NCBI GenBank assembly: GCA_015075365.1
Contig: JABTUN010000003.1
Location: 1,223,060-1,287,059 of the forward strand
Length of the DNA stretch: 64,000 bases
Direction: 5' to 3'
From: Verrucomicrobiaceae bacterium
GTDB lineage: Bacteria; Verrucomicrobiota; Verrucomicrobiia; Verrucomicrobiales; Verrucomicrobiaceae
Part shown: one piece after another, positions 7,659-15,626 of the stretch
How positions within the stretch are numbered: position 1 is the first letter of the stretch
How the letters are laid out: each line of letters begins with the position of its first letter
Notes under the pieces: model-generated
What the model was told of the DNA's origin: nothing
Seen by the model: only the letters and a program-made list of their open reading frames with translations
Database searches by the model: none
Translations under genes and position numbers: made by a program

Positions 7659-10600
7659 TCAATTTTGTATCGCCTTGATCCTCATGAATCGCGGCTGGGA
7701 CGACGCAAATGGAACAAAATCTCGAACTGTGAGCCGGGTGGCCGAGTCTTCTTCGACGACCAGTCCGGCGCTGCTCCAACTGGCGGGGTTGCCCAAGTCC
7801 CCTGTGGCCTCGGCGGTGAGGACCACGTCCGAGCCCGCCCCTTTGGAGCAGGAGACTCGCAAAAACGTCTGGTTGCCAATCGTGGCGAGGCTTGGCGTGA
7901 CTGGAGATGCTTGCTGGCCGCTCCTCGGGTCCGAGCCCATGGCGTATTCGAGCAGGTTCGGCAGGCCATCCATGTCCGCATCATCCAGCTCAGCCACACT
8001 ATTGGTTCCCCACACGCTCCGTGCCCAGGTCTGGTAGGGCGTCTCCCGCTTCACGGTGATTTGATAAGTCTTTTGAGTGACGCCATCCTCTGCCAAGGAG
8101 ACAATGGACAGGACGTTGTCTCCCGTTGTGAGAGCGACCGGTGGCCCGAAAACGCCGGGCAGCAATCTCGAAGCTCCGATGTTGACCGCACTCCCCGGAT
8201 CGTAAGCTGCCGCCTTGACGCGAATTGAGTCCACGGTGGCGCCCACCAGCGCTGTGTAAGCGATCCCAGAAGACGAGAAACCTGGGGACAACGATGCCGA
8301 ATCCAGACTGAGCGAAGACAACGTCGCATTCCCGGAGGGAATCGGGAATTCAATCGGCGGACTGGAAGTCCAGTTGTCGTCACCACGATCAAACGCGACA
8401 CCCCGGACGTATCCCGGGCCGGTTCGCTGCACTACACGGAGAATTTCAGGACCGGGAGTGATGAAACCAGAAAGCAGAGCAGGACCGCTTACCATCAAAT
8501 CTCTTTGTCTGCCCGCGTATGGGGACCATCTGACGGTTTGATAAGCGACATTAGAAGTCGTCGTCACGGTGGGCACTGGCAAATCGCGGGGCATTTGCAC
8601 CGGGTGAATGCGGCGCGGAACAGACTGGTCATTGGCGATGCCGAGCATGCCCGTGGTGCTGTCTCCTGCCCCCATCAGCAGTCCGGCTTGCGTCACCACC
8701 GTCGTGCAGGCTGTCATTCCTCCGCCACGGGGCAGGTAGCCCCATATCCGCGGGCCCGGCACCTGTAGCGGCGTCAATCGCCTCCGCACATCCGAACCAT
8801 CAGCCAGTTGACCATTCAAATTCGACCCCCAGGTCCACAAGCTGCCGTCAGATTTCAGCGCGGCGGTGTGAGTTCCACCAGCACAGATATCCGACCAGTC
8901 CGTGGCCGAACCGATTTGCACAGGGAAGGTCTGCATCTGCGTGGTGCCGTCCCCCAACTGCCCCTGATCATTAGCGCCCCAGGCCCAGAGCGTGCCATCC
9001 GCGCGTATCGCGACCGTGTGCCTGGCACCCGCAGAGACTTTGACCCAATCGCTAAACGAACCGATCTGAACCGGCACGTTCTGACTTGTCGTCGTCCCGT
9101 CGCCCAACTGGCCGCTCGAGTTGTCCCCCCACGCCCACAAGGTGCCATCACTCTGGATGGCGAGTGAATGGAGGCGGCCGGTGGCGATGGCAGTCCATGT
9201 CGCTGCACCTACTTGGATAGGCGTGGTGTTCCTCACCCAAGTCCCGATGCCAAGCTGACCGCTGGCGTTGCCGCCCCACGCCCACAACGTGCCATTGTTT
9301 TTGAGTGCCAGACTGTGCACACCACCTCCAGCGACGGTCAGCCAATCGGTGGCGGTGCCCACCGCAACTGGCACGCTGACACCCCGCGCCGTGGAGCCGT
9401 TCCCAACCTGCCCGGAACCACTGGCCCCAAAGGCCCACAATCTCCCATCTTGCTTGATCCCAAACGAGTGTGTCTCACCAGCGGCCACTTTGCGCCACGT
9501 CTTGTCCGTACCGATCTGCTGAGGTGTTTTCCGGCCGGGGCTTGCGCCCAACTGGCCATAGTCATTGCTCCCCCATGTCCAGAGGCTGCCATCTTGCTTG
9601 ACCGCGAGGCAGTGCGAAGCTCCGTGGGCGACGGCCATCAACTGGCCCAGCAGTATGGATGGAGGCTGCAAGTGCCGCGACCGCGCACCGATCGGGCTCG
9701 GCCCTGCGGTGCTCCAGCCCTGTCCCCAGCCCCACAAGCTTCCGTCATCGCGCAGGGCCAGATGGGGTTTGGTCACTGCCACATGCTGCCAGCCAGTCTC
9801 TTGTGACACTGGGAAGAACAATGACTGAATTTGCTCATCACCGTTGAGATTGAATCCTGCCGCCAAAAGTTGAGAACCGAGAATAAGCAATGAACTTCGG
9901 GAGCCTGCGGCGACCTCCACATCTGACCATCCCAGAATCCCTTGAGGCACGACTCTCGTCGGTGTCGAGACCGCTGCCGACACATTTCCCAGACCCAGCT
10001 GGCCGGAGGAGTTCATCCCCCACGCCCACAACGTAAAATCCGACCGAACCGCGATGACATGGGCCGTTCCCGCCGATACCTTCGCCCAGTCCACGGTGGT
10101 GCCGATCTGGGTCGGAGCAAGCACAGGAGAAGTCGTGTTTCCCTGTCCCAGTTGTCCACTCGTGTTCAGGCCCCAGCCCCACAGGGTACCGTTCGTCTTC
10201 AAGGCGATCACAAAACCAGCCCCACACGAAACATGCGCCCAGTCCGAATCCGTTCCCACCTGCACCGGACTGCTCGACTGGCCTCCAACGGCTCCCGTGC
10301 CGGCCTGCCCAGCCTCATTCCCTCCCCAGGTCCAAAGGGAGCCATCGAGCTGGATCGCGGCAGCGTGATTTGAACCCGCCGCGACCTCCTTCCAGCCGGT
10401 GCCCCCCGCGACCTGCACGAACGTGGGACGTGCATCCGTGGTGCCGTCTCCCAACTGGCCTGCATCATTCGCACCACAGCCCCAGAGTGTCCCGTTCGTC
10501 TTGATGACCAGCGTGAACGAGGTGCCCAGGGAACCCGATTGCCAGTCCGTGTCCGTTCCGATTTGCTGTGGCAGCGGGCATGAGACGCCATCACCCGTGC

Positions 10601-11060
10601 CAAGCTGGCCGGAGGTGTTCATTCCCCACAGCCAGAGGCTCCCATCACTCTTGATGCCTCCCGAATGGCTGGAATCGGTGCCGCCAAAAACGCTGACGAA
10701 CGTGTCCCCGGGCCAGACGCAACCGGAGCGCCAGACGGAGTCGGCACCGAGATACTGGAAGGCCAGGATCGCATAGGCACCCGTCTTGCCCGAAAGGGTG
10801 GCGATTCCATTGGAAACGGAAACTACATCGTTCCCGGCGACCACTTCCATGTAAACGGCGTCTCCATTGCTCGCCGAAACCCCGAGCGAGAACGGCGCCG
10901 CATCGGGCGTCTTGAGAGGGATCGTCGGAAACGTGATCGTGTCCACCGCGACGACCAATGTGGCACCTGCCATGCACCAGAACGCCAAGCATGACAGCCC
11001 ATGTCGAATGCCAACTGCCAAAGGCTTCAGAAGATTTGTTGCTTGGATCAGGTCGCGCAT
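7659..11060 (-). CDS. Secreted RCC1-repeat protein with cadherin-like C-terminal domain
   Basis: The product is 1133 residues from the first ATG; the frame opens 23 codons earlier at a TTG. The N-terminus is signal-peptide-like (about residues 20-40, hydrophobic GLSCLAFWCMAGATLVVA). About 15 RCC1-type repeats of 50-55 residues follow, each like ALKNNGTLWAWGGNASGQLGIG, giving probably two seven-bladed propellers. After residue about 930 comes a cadherin-like beta-sandwich (LSSLSLDSASLSPGFSSS) and a stretch like a thrombospondin type 3 linker (DADMDGLPNLLEYAMG), common in verrucomicrobial surface proteins. The protein is probably extracellular; binding partner unknown. Confidence 0.85.
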   Translation of the reverse strand: MRDLIQATNLLKPLAVGIRHGLSCLAFWCMAGATLVVAVDTITFPTIPLKTPDAAPFSLGVSASNGDAVYMEVVAGNDVVSVSNGIATLSGKTGAYAILAFQYLGADSVWRSGCVWPGDTFVSVFGGTDSSHSGGIKSDGSLWLWGMNTSGQLGTGDGVSCPLPQQIGTDTDWQSGSLGTSFTLVIKTNGTLWGCGANDAGQLGDGTTDARPTFVQVAGGTGWKEVAAGSNHAAAIQLDGSLWTWGGNEAGQAGTGAVGGQSSSPVQVGTDSDWAHVSCGAGFVIALKTNGTLWGWGLNTSGQLGQGNTTSPVLAPTQIGTTVDWAKVSAGTAHVIAVRSDFTLWAWGMNSSGQLGLGNVSAAVSTPTRVVPQGILGWSDVEVAAGSRSSLLILGSQLLAAGFNLNGDEQIQSLFFPVSQETGWQHVAVTKPHLALRDDGSLWGWGQGWSTAGPSPIGARSRHLQPPSILLGQLMAVAHGASHCLAVKQDGSLWTWGSNDYGQLGASPGRKTPQQIGTDKTWRKVAAGETHSFGIKQDGRLWAFGASGSGQVGNGSTARGVSVPVAVGTATDWLTVAGGGVHSLALKNNGTLWAWGGNASGQLGIGTWVRNTTPIQVGAATWTAIATGRLHSLAIQSDGTLWAWGDNSSGQLGDGTTTSQNVPVQIGSFSDWVKVSAGARHTVAIRADGTLWAWGANDQGQLGDGTTQMQTFPVQIGSATDWSDICAGGTHTAALKSDGSLWTWGSNLNGQLADGSDVRRRLTPLQVPGPRIWGYLPRGGGMTACTTVVTQAGLLMGAGDSTTGMLGIANDQSVPRRIHPVQMPRDLPVPTVTTTSNVAYQTVRWSPYAGRQRDLMVSGPALLSGFITPGPEILRVVQRTGPGYVRGVAFDRGDDNWTSSPPIEFPIPSGNATLSSLSLDSASLSPGFSSSGIAYTALVGATVDSIRVKAAAYDPGSAVNIGASRLLPGVFGPPVALTTGDNVLSIVSLAEDGVTQKTYQITVKRETPYQTWARSVWGTNSVAELDDADMDGLPNLLEYAMGSDPRSGQQASPVTPSLATIGNQTFLRVSCSKGAGSDVVLTAEATGDLGNPASWSSAGLVVEEDSATRLTVRDFVPFASSQPRFMRIKAIQN

Positions 11061-11129
11061 GAGGTCGGCACCAAAAATATCAATTGGAACACAGAGGATG
11101 CAGGCTAACAGCCATGACTTTTTCGCCAA

Positions 11130-11447
11130 GTGTTTTTCGTGGTGCCTGGCATCAGGACTGGGGAGCGGCAGGCGCTGCAGTGGCTGGCCCGAGGGCTGAG
11201 GGCGGGAGGCCTGAAGCCGGGCGGTCTTGCCGGGGTGAAGGGATCGGACCCGCGGAAGGTGCTGCTGGCGGACCTGCTGTGGCGGCGGACGGTGGTGTCG
11301 CAGGAGTGGCTGGCGGAGAAACTGGAGATGAAATCGGCGGCGAACGTGAGCCAGCAGCTGAGGCGTCTTGACGTCAAGGCGGCGATCAAGAAGGTTCCGG
11401 AAGACCTAAAACACATTCTGGAGGAAGCTGATGCACCGAACTCATGA
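11130..11447 (+). pseudogene. C-terminal remnant of a RAYT (REP-associated tyrosine transposase)
   Basis: The frame (GTG start) encodes VVPGIRTGERQALQWLARGL and later RRTVVSQEWLAEKLEMKSAA plus NVSQQLRR. This resembles the winged-helix tail found at the end of many RAYT proteins; no Y1 catalytic part (HUH, tyrosine) is upstream, where the RCC1 gene starts on the other strand. Just after it come TGACCCCGTTTC motifs, seen again at 12148. I read it as a decayed fragment. It could also be a stand-alone DNA-binding protein. Confidence 0.45.
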
Positions 11448-11518
11448 ATGCGAACCTTTGTCATGCATTTGCCTGACCCCGTTTCACGTTTCCCCGCGCA
11501 ACGGTACCCTGTCCCCGT

Positions 11519-11536
11519 CCCCCCCCCCCCCCCCCC
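11519..11536 (+). repeat. 18-base poly-C tract
   Basis: There are eighteen consecutive C residues about 60 bp ahead of the start of the secreted orphan at 11596. Long C/G homopolymers slip during replication and can phase-vary nearby genes, but this one is upstream of, not inside, a convincing gene. It may also be an unstable assembly position. Confidence 0.8.
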
Positions 11537-11595
11537 GTTTCCCCTGTTTACTTTCTCCGACTTCACGGATTCCTTTACCCGCATCCTACAGGCTT

Positions 11596-12150
11596 ATGAG
11601 AATAAATAGATTTATCGAGTTCTGCGTTTTGTGCGCTTGTATGCTACAGCAGTCATCAAAGGCGTTGTCACAACAAGTTCCTGACGGCGCACTAGGCGTG
11701 GCTCTTTCTCCAAGCGGAGCGGCGGTATTTAGAATCGTTGCAGAAACGAAACAATCAAAAACACTCATTGGAAAAACCACGGTGATAACTCTTCCTCATG
11801 GTGTTTGGGTCACGAAGGGACGTGTGGCCGATGACCAGCGAAGCGCGGTGTTCATAGTCCATGAAATAGATGTAGATGGCGGAATTCGATACCAGGAGAT
11901 TCTAGCGGTTCACTTAGATTCCTTGCAGAGATGGCAAATTGATCATCGCATGACAGCAGAACAGCTTTCAAGGATCGACCAACGAACTCGGTTCATTCAT
12001 GACATCAAAAGCATTGAAAATTTGCCAGTGGTGATTCTTGAGGTGGGAACAACGCCACCTGGCGGAATTGGGAACGTGACTTATCAAGCAGAACACTGGA
12101 ATATTGATATTGGAAAACCTGCAAAAGTGAGTCCACGCGCCAACCAATGA
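11596..12150 (+). CDS. Secreted protein of unknown function
   Basis: The product is 184 residues from ATG 11596. The first 28 residues look like a signal peptide (MRINRFIEFCVLCACMLQQ then SSKALS). The mature part has alternating hydrophobic beta-type segments (VAVDQ-like turns, TTVITLPHGVWVTKGRV, AVFIVHEIDVDGGIRYQEI). I recognise no domain. The frame continues upstream through the poly-C tract, but that part is low-complexity and unlikely to be translated. The gene is AT-richer than its neighbours and sits between transposon remnants, which suggests transfer. Confidence 0.55.
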   Translation: MRINRFIEFCVLCACMLQQSSKALSQQVPDGALGVALSPSGAAVFRIVAETKQSKTLIGKTTVITLPHGVWVTKGRVADDQRSAVFIVHEIDVDGGIRYQEILAVHLDSLQRWQIDHRMTAEQLSRIDQRTRFIHDIKSIENLPVVILEVGTTPPGGIGNVTYQAEHWNIDIGKPAKVSPRANQ

Positions 12151-12323
12151 CCCCGTTTCCTGACCCCGTTTCCCCGTTTCCGTCACATCTTGTACAATGG
12201 GGGCGGATTGACTCACAGATCCATCAAATTAGTGCTGTGCTAAATCTTGAGATCACACATGGAGATGTAACGTGGCATAGAATCGATCGAACATAAGGTT
12301 ACAGAAGTGATCGGCTCAAACGG

Positions 12324-13580
12324 TTGACGAATTCAGTGCTGGATTCGCATGATACTTCATGGTTTTTCTATCAAATGTCCCGGTCTCAATACACCAAGCT
12401 TTTGTCAAATTCACGTCTCGAATCAGAGAGTCTCATGTTGAAGGCTCTGAGCGTGGAAAACTTCGACCGTAACTTCAGCCACGAGAGAGAAAGCATGCTG
12501 GAGAGCCTCGACTCAGAATGGCGCGGTTCGACTTTGGTGCGTGACGCCATAGTTGGATTGTTGGAAGCAAGGACAGGCGATGGGTTCTTGGAGGAGGATG
12601 AGGATGTCAGAGTTCAAGGAGTCAAGAGCATGGGGCGCGTTTGGCATGGAGATGAGACTGCAAAAACATTTTTGTATAATGTCATTACTCGGACAAACGC
12701 GGCGGGTCGTATTGAAGAGCCTGTAGAACATGCTTGGAAGGCAGCATTCGAATCTCTTGCCGATGGTTGGAGTGAAGATTCCTCAGCACGAGATTGGTTG
12801 TTATCGTTTTTGACCGACCGTCCAGCAGTCCCGATGCACGAAAAGTTTCTCTTCCACGTAAGGTCACAGGTTCCTTGGACACTGGGGCGAGGCTGGAAAA
12901 ATGACGCCTTTGTGAGGGAGCGTTTAATAGCGGGTGTAAACACCACTTCAAGTTTCAAGCTAAACCGGGCAGCGATCCTCAACGCCCTGGGGCAGCATTG
13001 GAAAGGGGATGCCGATTTGAAGCCAGTTTTCGTGTCAGTCCTGACGTCTCGCGGCAAAGACGGCAAACCAATTATGGAAGATATCGAGGAGCGTGTTGCG
13101 GCAATTTATTGTCTTGCCGCAGGCTGGCCATCCGATCCTGTAGTGAAAACCGTGCTTCTTTCTTTAGTTTGTGGTGACGAGTATGTGACGGTCGATCCAT
13201 CGGAAATTGTGAGATCTCTTGCCATTGAGACACTGGCTTCGAATTCGCCAGGAGACCCAATTGTCGGTGCTTTTCTGATGAGCATTATTAAAGCAAGAGA
13301 CGCAGGAGGTGATTTTGTTGAGTCCGCGAAGCATGTTCGCTCAAGCGCGGCCAAGTCCTTGGCTGCACATTGGCCGAATAATCAAGAAATTAGAGAGCAT
13401 CTCTTGCACTACTTGAACACTCGCCGGAAAGACGGCACATTCGCTGAGACCTTTTGTTATGCCCGAAACTCGGTTGTCTTTGGGTTCCGAGCCAAGTGGA
13501 AACGATGTGGAGAACTTCGTGACACTCTGTGTTCGCTTCTGAACAACCGCACCGAGCAAAAAGCGATTGCCGAACTGTAG
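12324..13580 (+). CDS. HEAT-like repeat protein, possibly truncated by the IS element
   Basis: The product is 418 residues from a TTG; an ATG at 12375 is an alternative start. About ten alpha-helical repeats of 30-45 residues are visible, each with a Trp turn: ALGQHWKGDADLKPVF, CLAAGWPSDPVVKTVL, SLAAHWPNNQEIREHL. This repeat style (…W..D..v…l.. then D..VR.aA) is familiar from C-terminal HEAT arrays of bacterial NACHT/STAND proteins, but no NTPase is present here. The stop TAG lies at the junction with the IS3-like element that begins at 13582, so the natural C-terminus may be lost. Lower GC than its surroundings; probably imported. Confidence 0.6.
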   Translation: MTNSVLDSHDTSWFFYQMSRSQYTKLLSNSRLESESLMLKALSVENFDRNFSHERESMLESLDSEWRGSTLVRDAIVGLLEARTGDGFLEEDEDVRVQGVKSMGRVWHGDETAKTFLYNVITRTNAAGRIEEPVEHAWKAAFESLADGWSEDSSARDWLLSFLTDRPAVPMHEKFLFHVRSQVPWTLGRGWKNDAFVRERLIAGVNTTSSFKLNRAAILNALGQHWKGDADLKPVFVSVLTSRGKDGKPIMEDIEERVAAIYCLAAGWPSDPVVKTVLLSLVCGDEYVTVDPSEIVRSLAIETLASNSPGDPIVGAFLMSIIKARDAGGDFVESAKHVRSSAAKSLAAHWPNNQEIREHLLHYLNTRRKDGTFAETFCYARNSVVFGFRAKWKRCGELRDTLCSLLNNRTEQKAIAEL

Positions 13581-13581
13581 T

Positions 13582-14043
13582 GCTCCCCTCAAAGTTGGAC
13601 AAGAGCCAGTGTTGTTCAGGCGGCTTGTTGATGGGGTGGGTTGCATAGGGTGAGGTAGGTTTGGCGTGGGGTGTTGTATTTGAGGGCGGAGTGGGTGCGT
13701 TGGGTGTTGTAGTGTTCGATGTATCTGGCGACCGTCGCGCGTGCGGCGGTGAGGTTGTCAAAGCGGTGCTGCCAGGCGCATTCCTCTTTGAAGGTGCGGA
13801 TGAAGCGCTTGTAGTGCTCCCCTCAAAGTTGGACAAGAGCCAGTGTTGTTCAGGCGGCTTGTTGATGGGGTGGGTTGCATAGGGTGAGGTAGGTTTGGCG
13901 TGGGGTGTTGTAGTTGAGGGCGGAGTGGGTGCGCTGGGTGTTGTAGTGTTCGATGTATCTGGCGACCGTCGCGCGTGCGGCGGTGAGGTTGTCAAAGCGG
14001 TGCTGCCAGGCGCATTCCTCTTTGAAGGTGCGGATGAAGCGCT
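13582..14043. repeat. Tandem duplication of the IS3 3' end (2 x about 230 bp)
   Basis: Unit 1 (13582-13814) and unit 2 (13815-14043) are nearly identical, both starting TGCTCCCCTCAAAGTTGGAC. A single-base indel (TTCAGCGG versus TTCAGGCGG) and a few substitutions separate them. Both are preceded by TGTAG. The duplication covers the end of the integrase gene plus the terminal repeat, which points to a one-ended or slipped transposition event. Confidence 0.85.
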
Positions 14044-15110
14044 CGCACAGGCCGTTTTGCTCGGGCGTGTAGGGAGCGATGTATTCCTGCGTGAGGCCGT
14101 AGTCGCGCACGAGGGCGCGGTAGGCTCGTGAGCCGAAGACAAGGCCGTTATCGTGGCGCAAGGTGAGTCCTGATGGAGCGCCTCGAGTGGTGCCAAGCGG
14201 TGCAGCAGGGCCTCTTCCAGCGCACGCTCGGCGGTCTTGGCTCGGGCGGTGCGCCAGATCCCAGCCGAGGACTTCACGCGAGCAGCAGTCGACGACCGGC
14301 ACGAAGGCGCACCAGCCGTCGCGCCCGCAGTCCACGGTGGCGATGTCGGTGGCCCAACGCTGGTTGGGGCTGCGGCGATGGATTTGAGGTGCTGCACACG
14401 CGGACGGCGGCCGATGCGGCGCTGCCCGCATGTCCAGCGGTGCAGGCGCATGATGCGGTGGACCTTCTTGCGGTTGACGATCATGCCCTGGCCTTTGGTG
14501 AGACGGGCATGAGTCATGCGCACGCCATAGGTGGGATGAGCCTCGATCACCGCACGGATGGCCTCGACGCACGCGGGATCGCACCGCGGTTCGAGGTGGC
14601 GTCCATGCGGCTGGTAATAGGTGGTGAGCGTGCCACGCCGAGGAGACGGCACAGCACGCTCACAGGCACCGGCGGGGATCCCGATTGGAGAAGTTGGTTT
14701 TGCATGGCTACCACGAGATCCTTCCGGCAAGTCCTTGCCCAAGCGAGCGATGAGCTTTTAAAACGTCCACATGCAGGGGTGAGCTCGCCGACCTTGGCCA
14801 GCAGGGTCTTCTCGCGAGCCTCGAACTGCTGGGCGAGGTCGCGCGGATGACTGCGCAGGGCCTCGGTGCCCTGGGTGATGAAGTCCTCCTTCCACTCTCG
14901 ACCTCGGCGAGAGTCAGCGCGTGCTGGCGAGCAGCCTCCGCGGCGGTGGTCTTGCCTTTGGAGGATGTCGATGACGAGGGCGGCCTTGCGCTTCGCGGTC
15001 CAGCGTTGCGGACTGTCGGCATCGGTTTCGATCCCGACGGCGGGAGGTGTGATGGCGGCTTTGGGCTTACTCATGGCAGAAGGCTCCGGGTTGAGGGTGA
15101 ACAGCGACAA
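13582..15110 (-). mobile_element. Decayed IS3-family insertion sequence
   Basis: On the minus strand an orfA-like start (RWTAKRKAALVIDILQ, 15.0 kb) leads to orfB pieces in several frames. HPTYGVRMTHARL lies near 14.5 kb, then QRWATDIATVDCGRDGW, LRHDNGLVFGSRAY and PEQNGLCERFIRTFKEE. These give the D, D, E of the integrase core. At least three small frameshifts (about 14.64, 14.38, 14.2 kb) break it, so it is inactive. It resembles the IS2 group. The right end begins TGTAGTGCTCCCC next to the HEAT-like gene, and the last 230 bp are duplicated. The left end is not clearly defined. Confidence 0.8.
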
Positions 15111-15165
15111 GTGGGAGGGGCGGCGACCGCGCAGAAGCTCTGTTACGGCTACGCTTGCGGCCTCG

Positions 15166-15559
15166 TCTCGCTACGCTCGACGAGACCTGCGCTGCGCCTT
15201 CACAGAGCTTCTGCGCGGGGTGATCTGTGCCTGATCTTGATCAGTTCGGAGGCTTATCACCCGTCCAATCAAGTGGGGGACGGAGCAACGCTGCGGCCAC
15301 GTCTCGCTACGCTCGACGAGACCTGCGCTGCGCCTTCACAGAGCTTCTGCGCGCGGGTGGATGTATGCTTGATCTTGGATCAGTTCGGAGAGCTTATCAC
15401 CTGTCCAATCCAAGAGGGGACGGAGCATCGTCTCGCTACGCTCGACGAGGACCTGCACTGCGCCTTCACAGAGCTTCTGCGCGGGGTGGATCTGTGCCTG
15501 ATTTTGGATCAGTTCGGAGAGCTTATCACCTGTCCAATCCAAGAGGGGGACGGAGCAAG
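15166..15559. repeat. Three tandem repeats of 129-136 bp
   Basis: Three units start at 15166, 15302 and 15431, each opening TCTCGCTACGCTCGACGAG. Each then holds CACAGAGCTTCTGCGCG, a TTGGATCAGTTCGGAGAGC-type stretch and GTCCAATCCAAGAGGGGGAC. Units 2 and 3 agree best; unit 1 has several indels. A partial inverted copy (CGCGCAGAAGCTCTGT) lies at 15129. Open frames across it are repeat artefacts. No function is recognised; it fills the gap between the IS remnant and the glycosyltransferase. Confidence 0.85.
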
Positions 15560-15626
15560 GCATTATGTATGTATCTTCAAGGATTCTCCTTCGTGCAACA
15601 TGGACAGGTTTGACAGCCCGCTCATC

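Noticed and set aside
15166..15559. Possible CRISPR array from the regular repeats
   Set aside because: Units are 129-136 bp and nearly identical throughout, with no short repeat alternating with unique spacers and no cas genes nearby.
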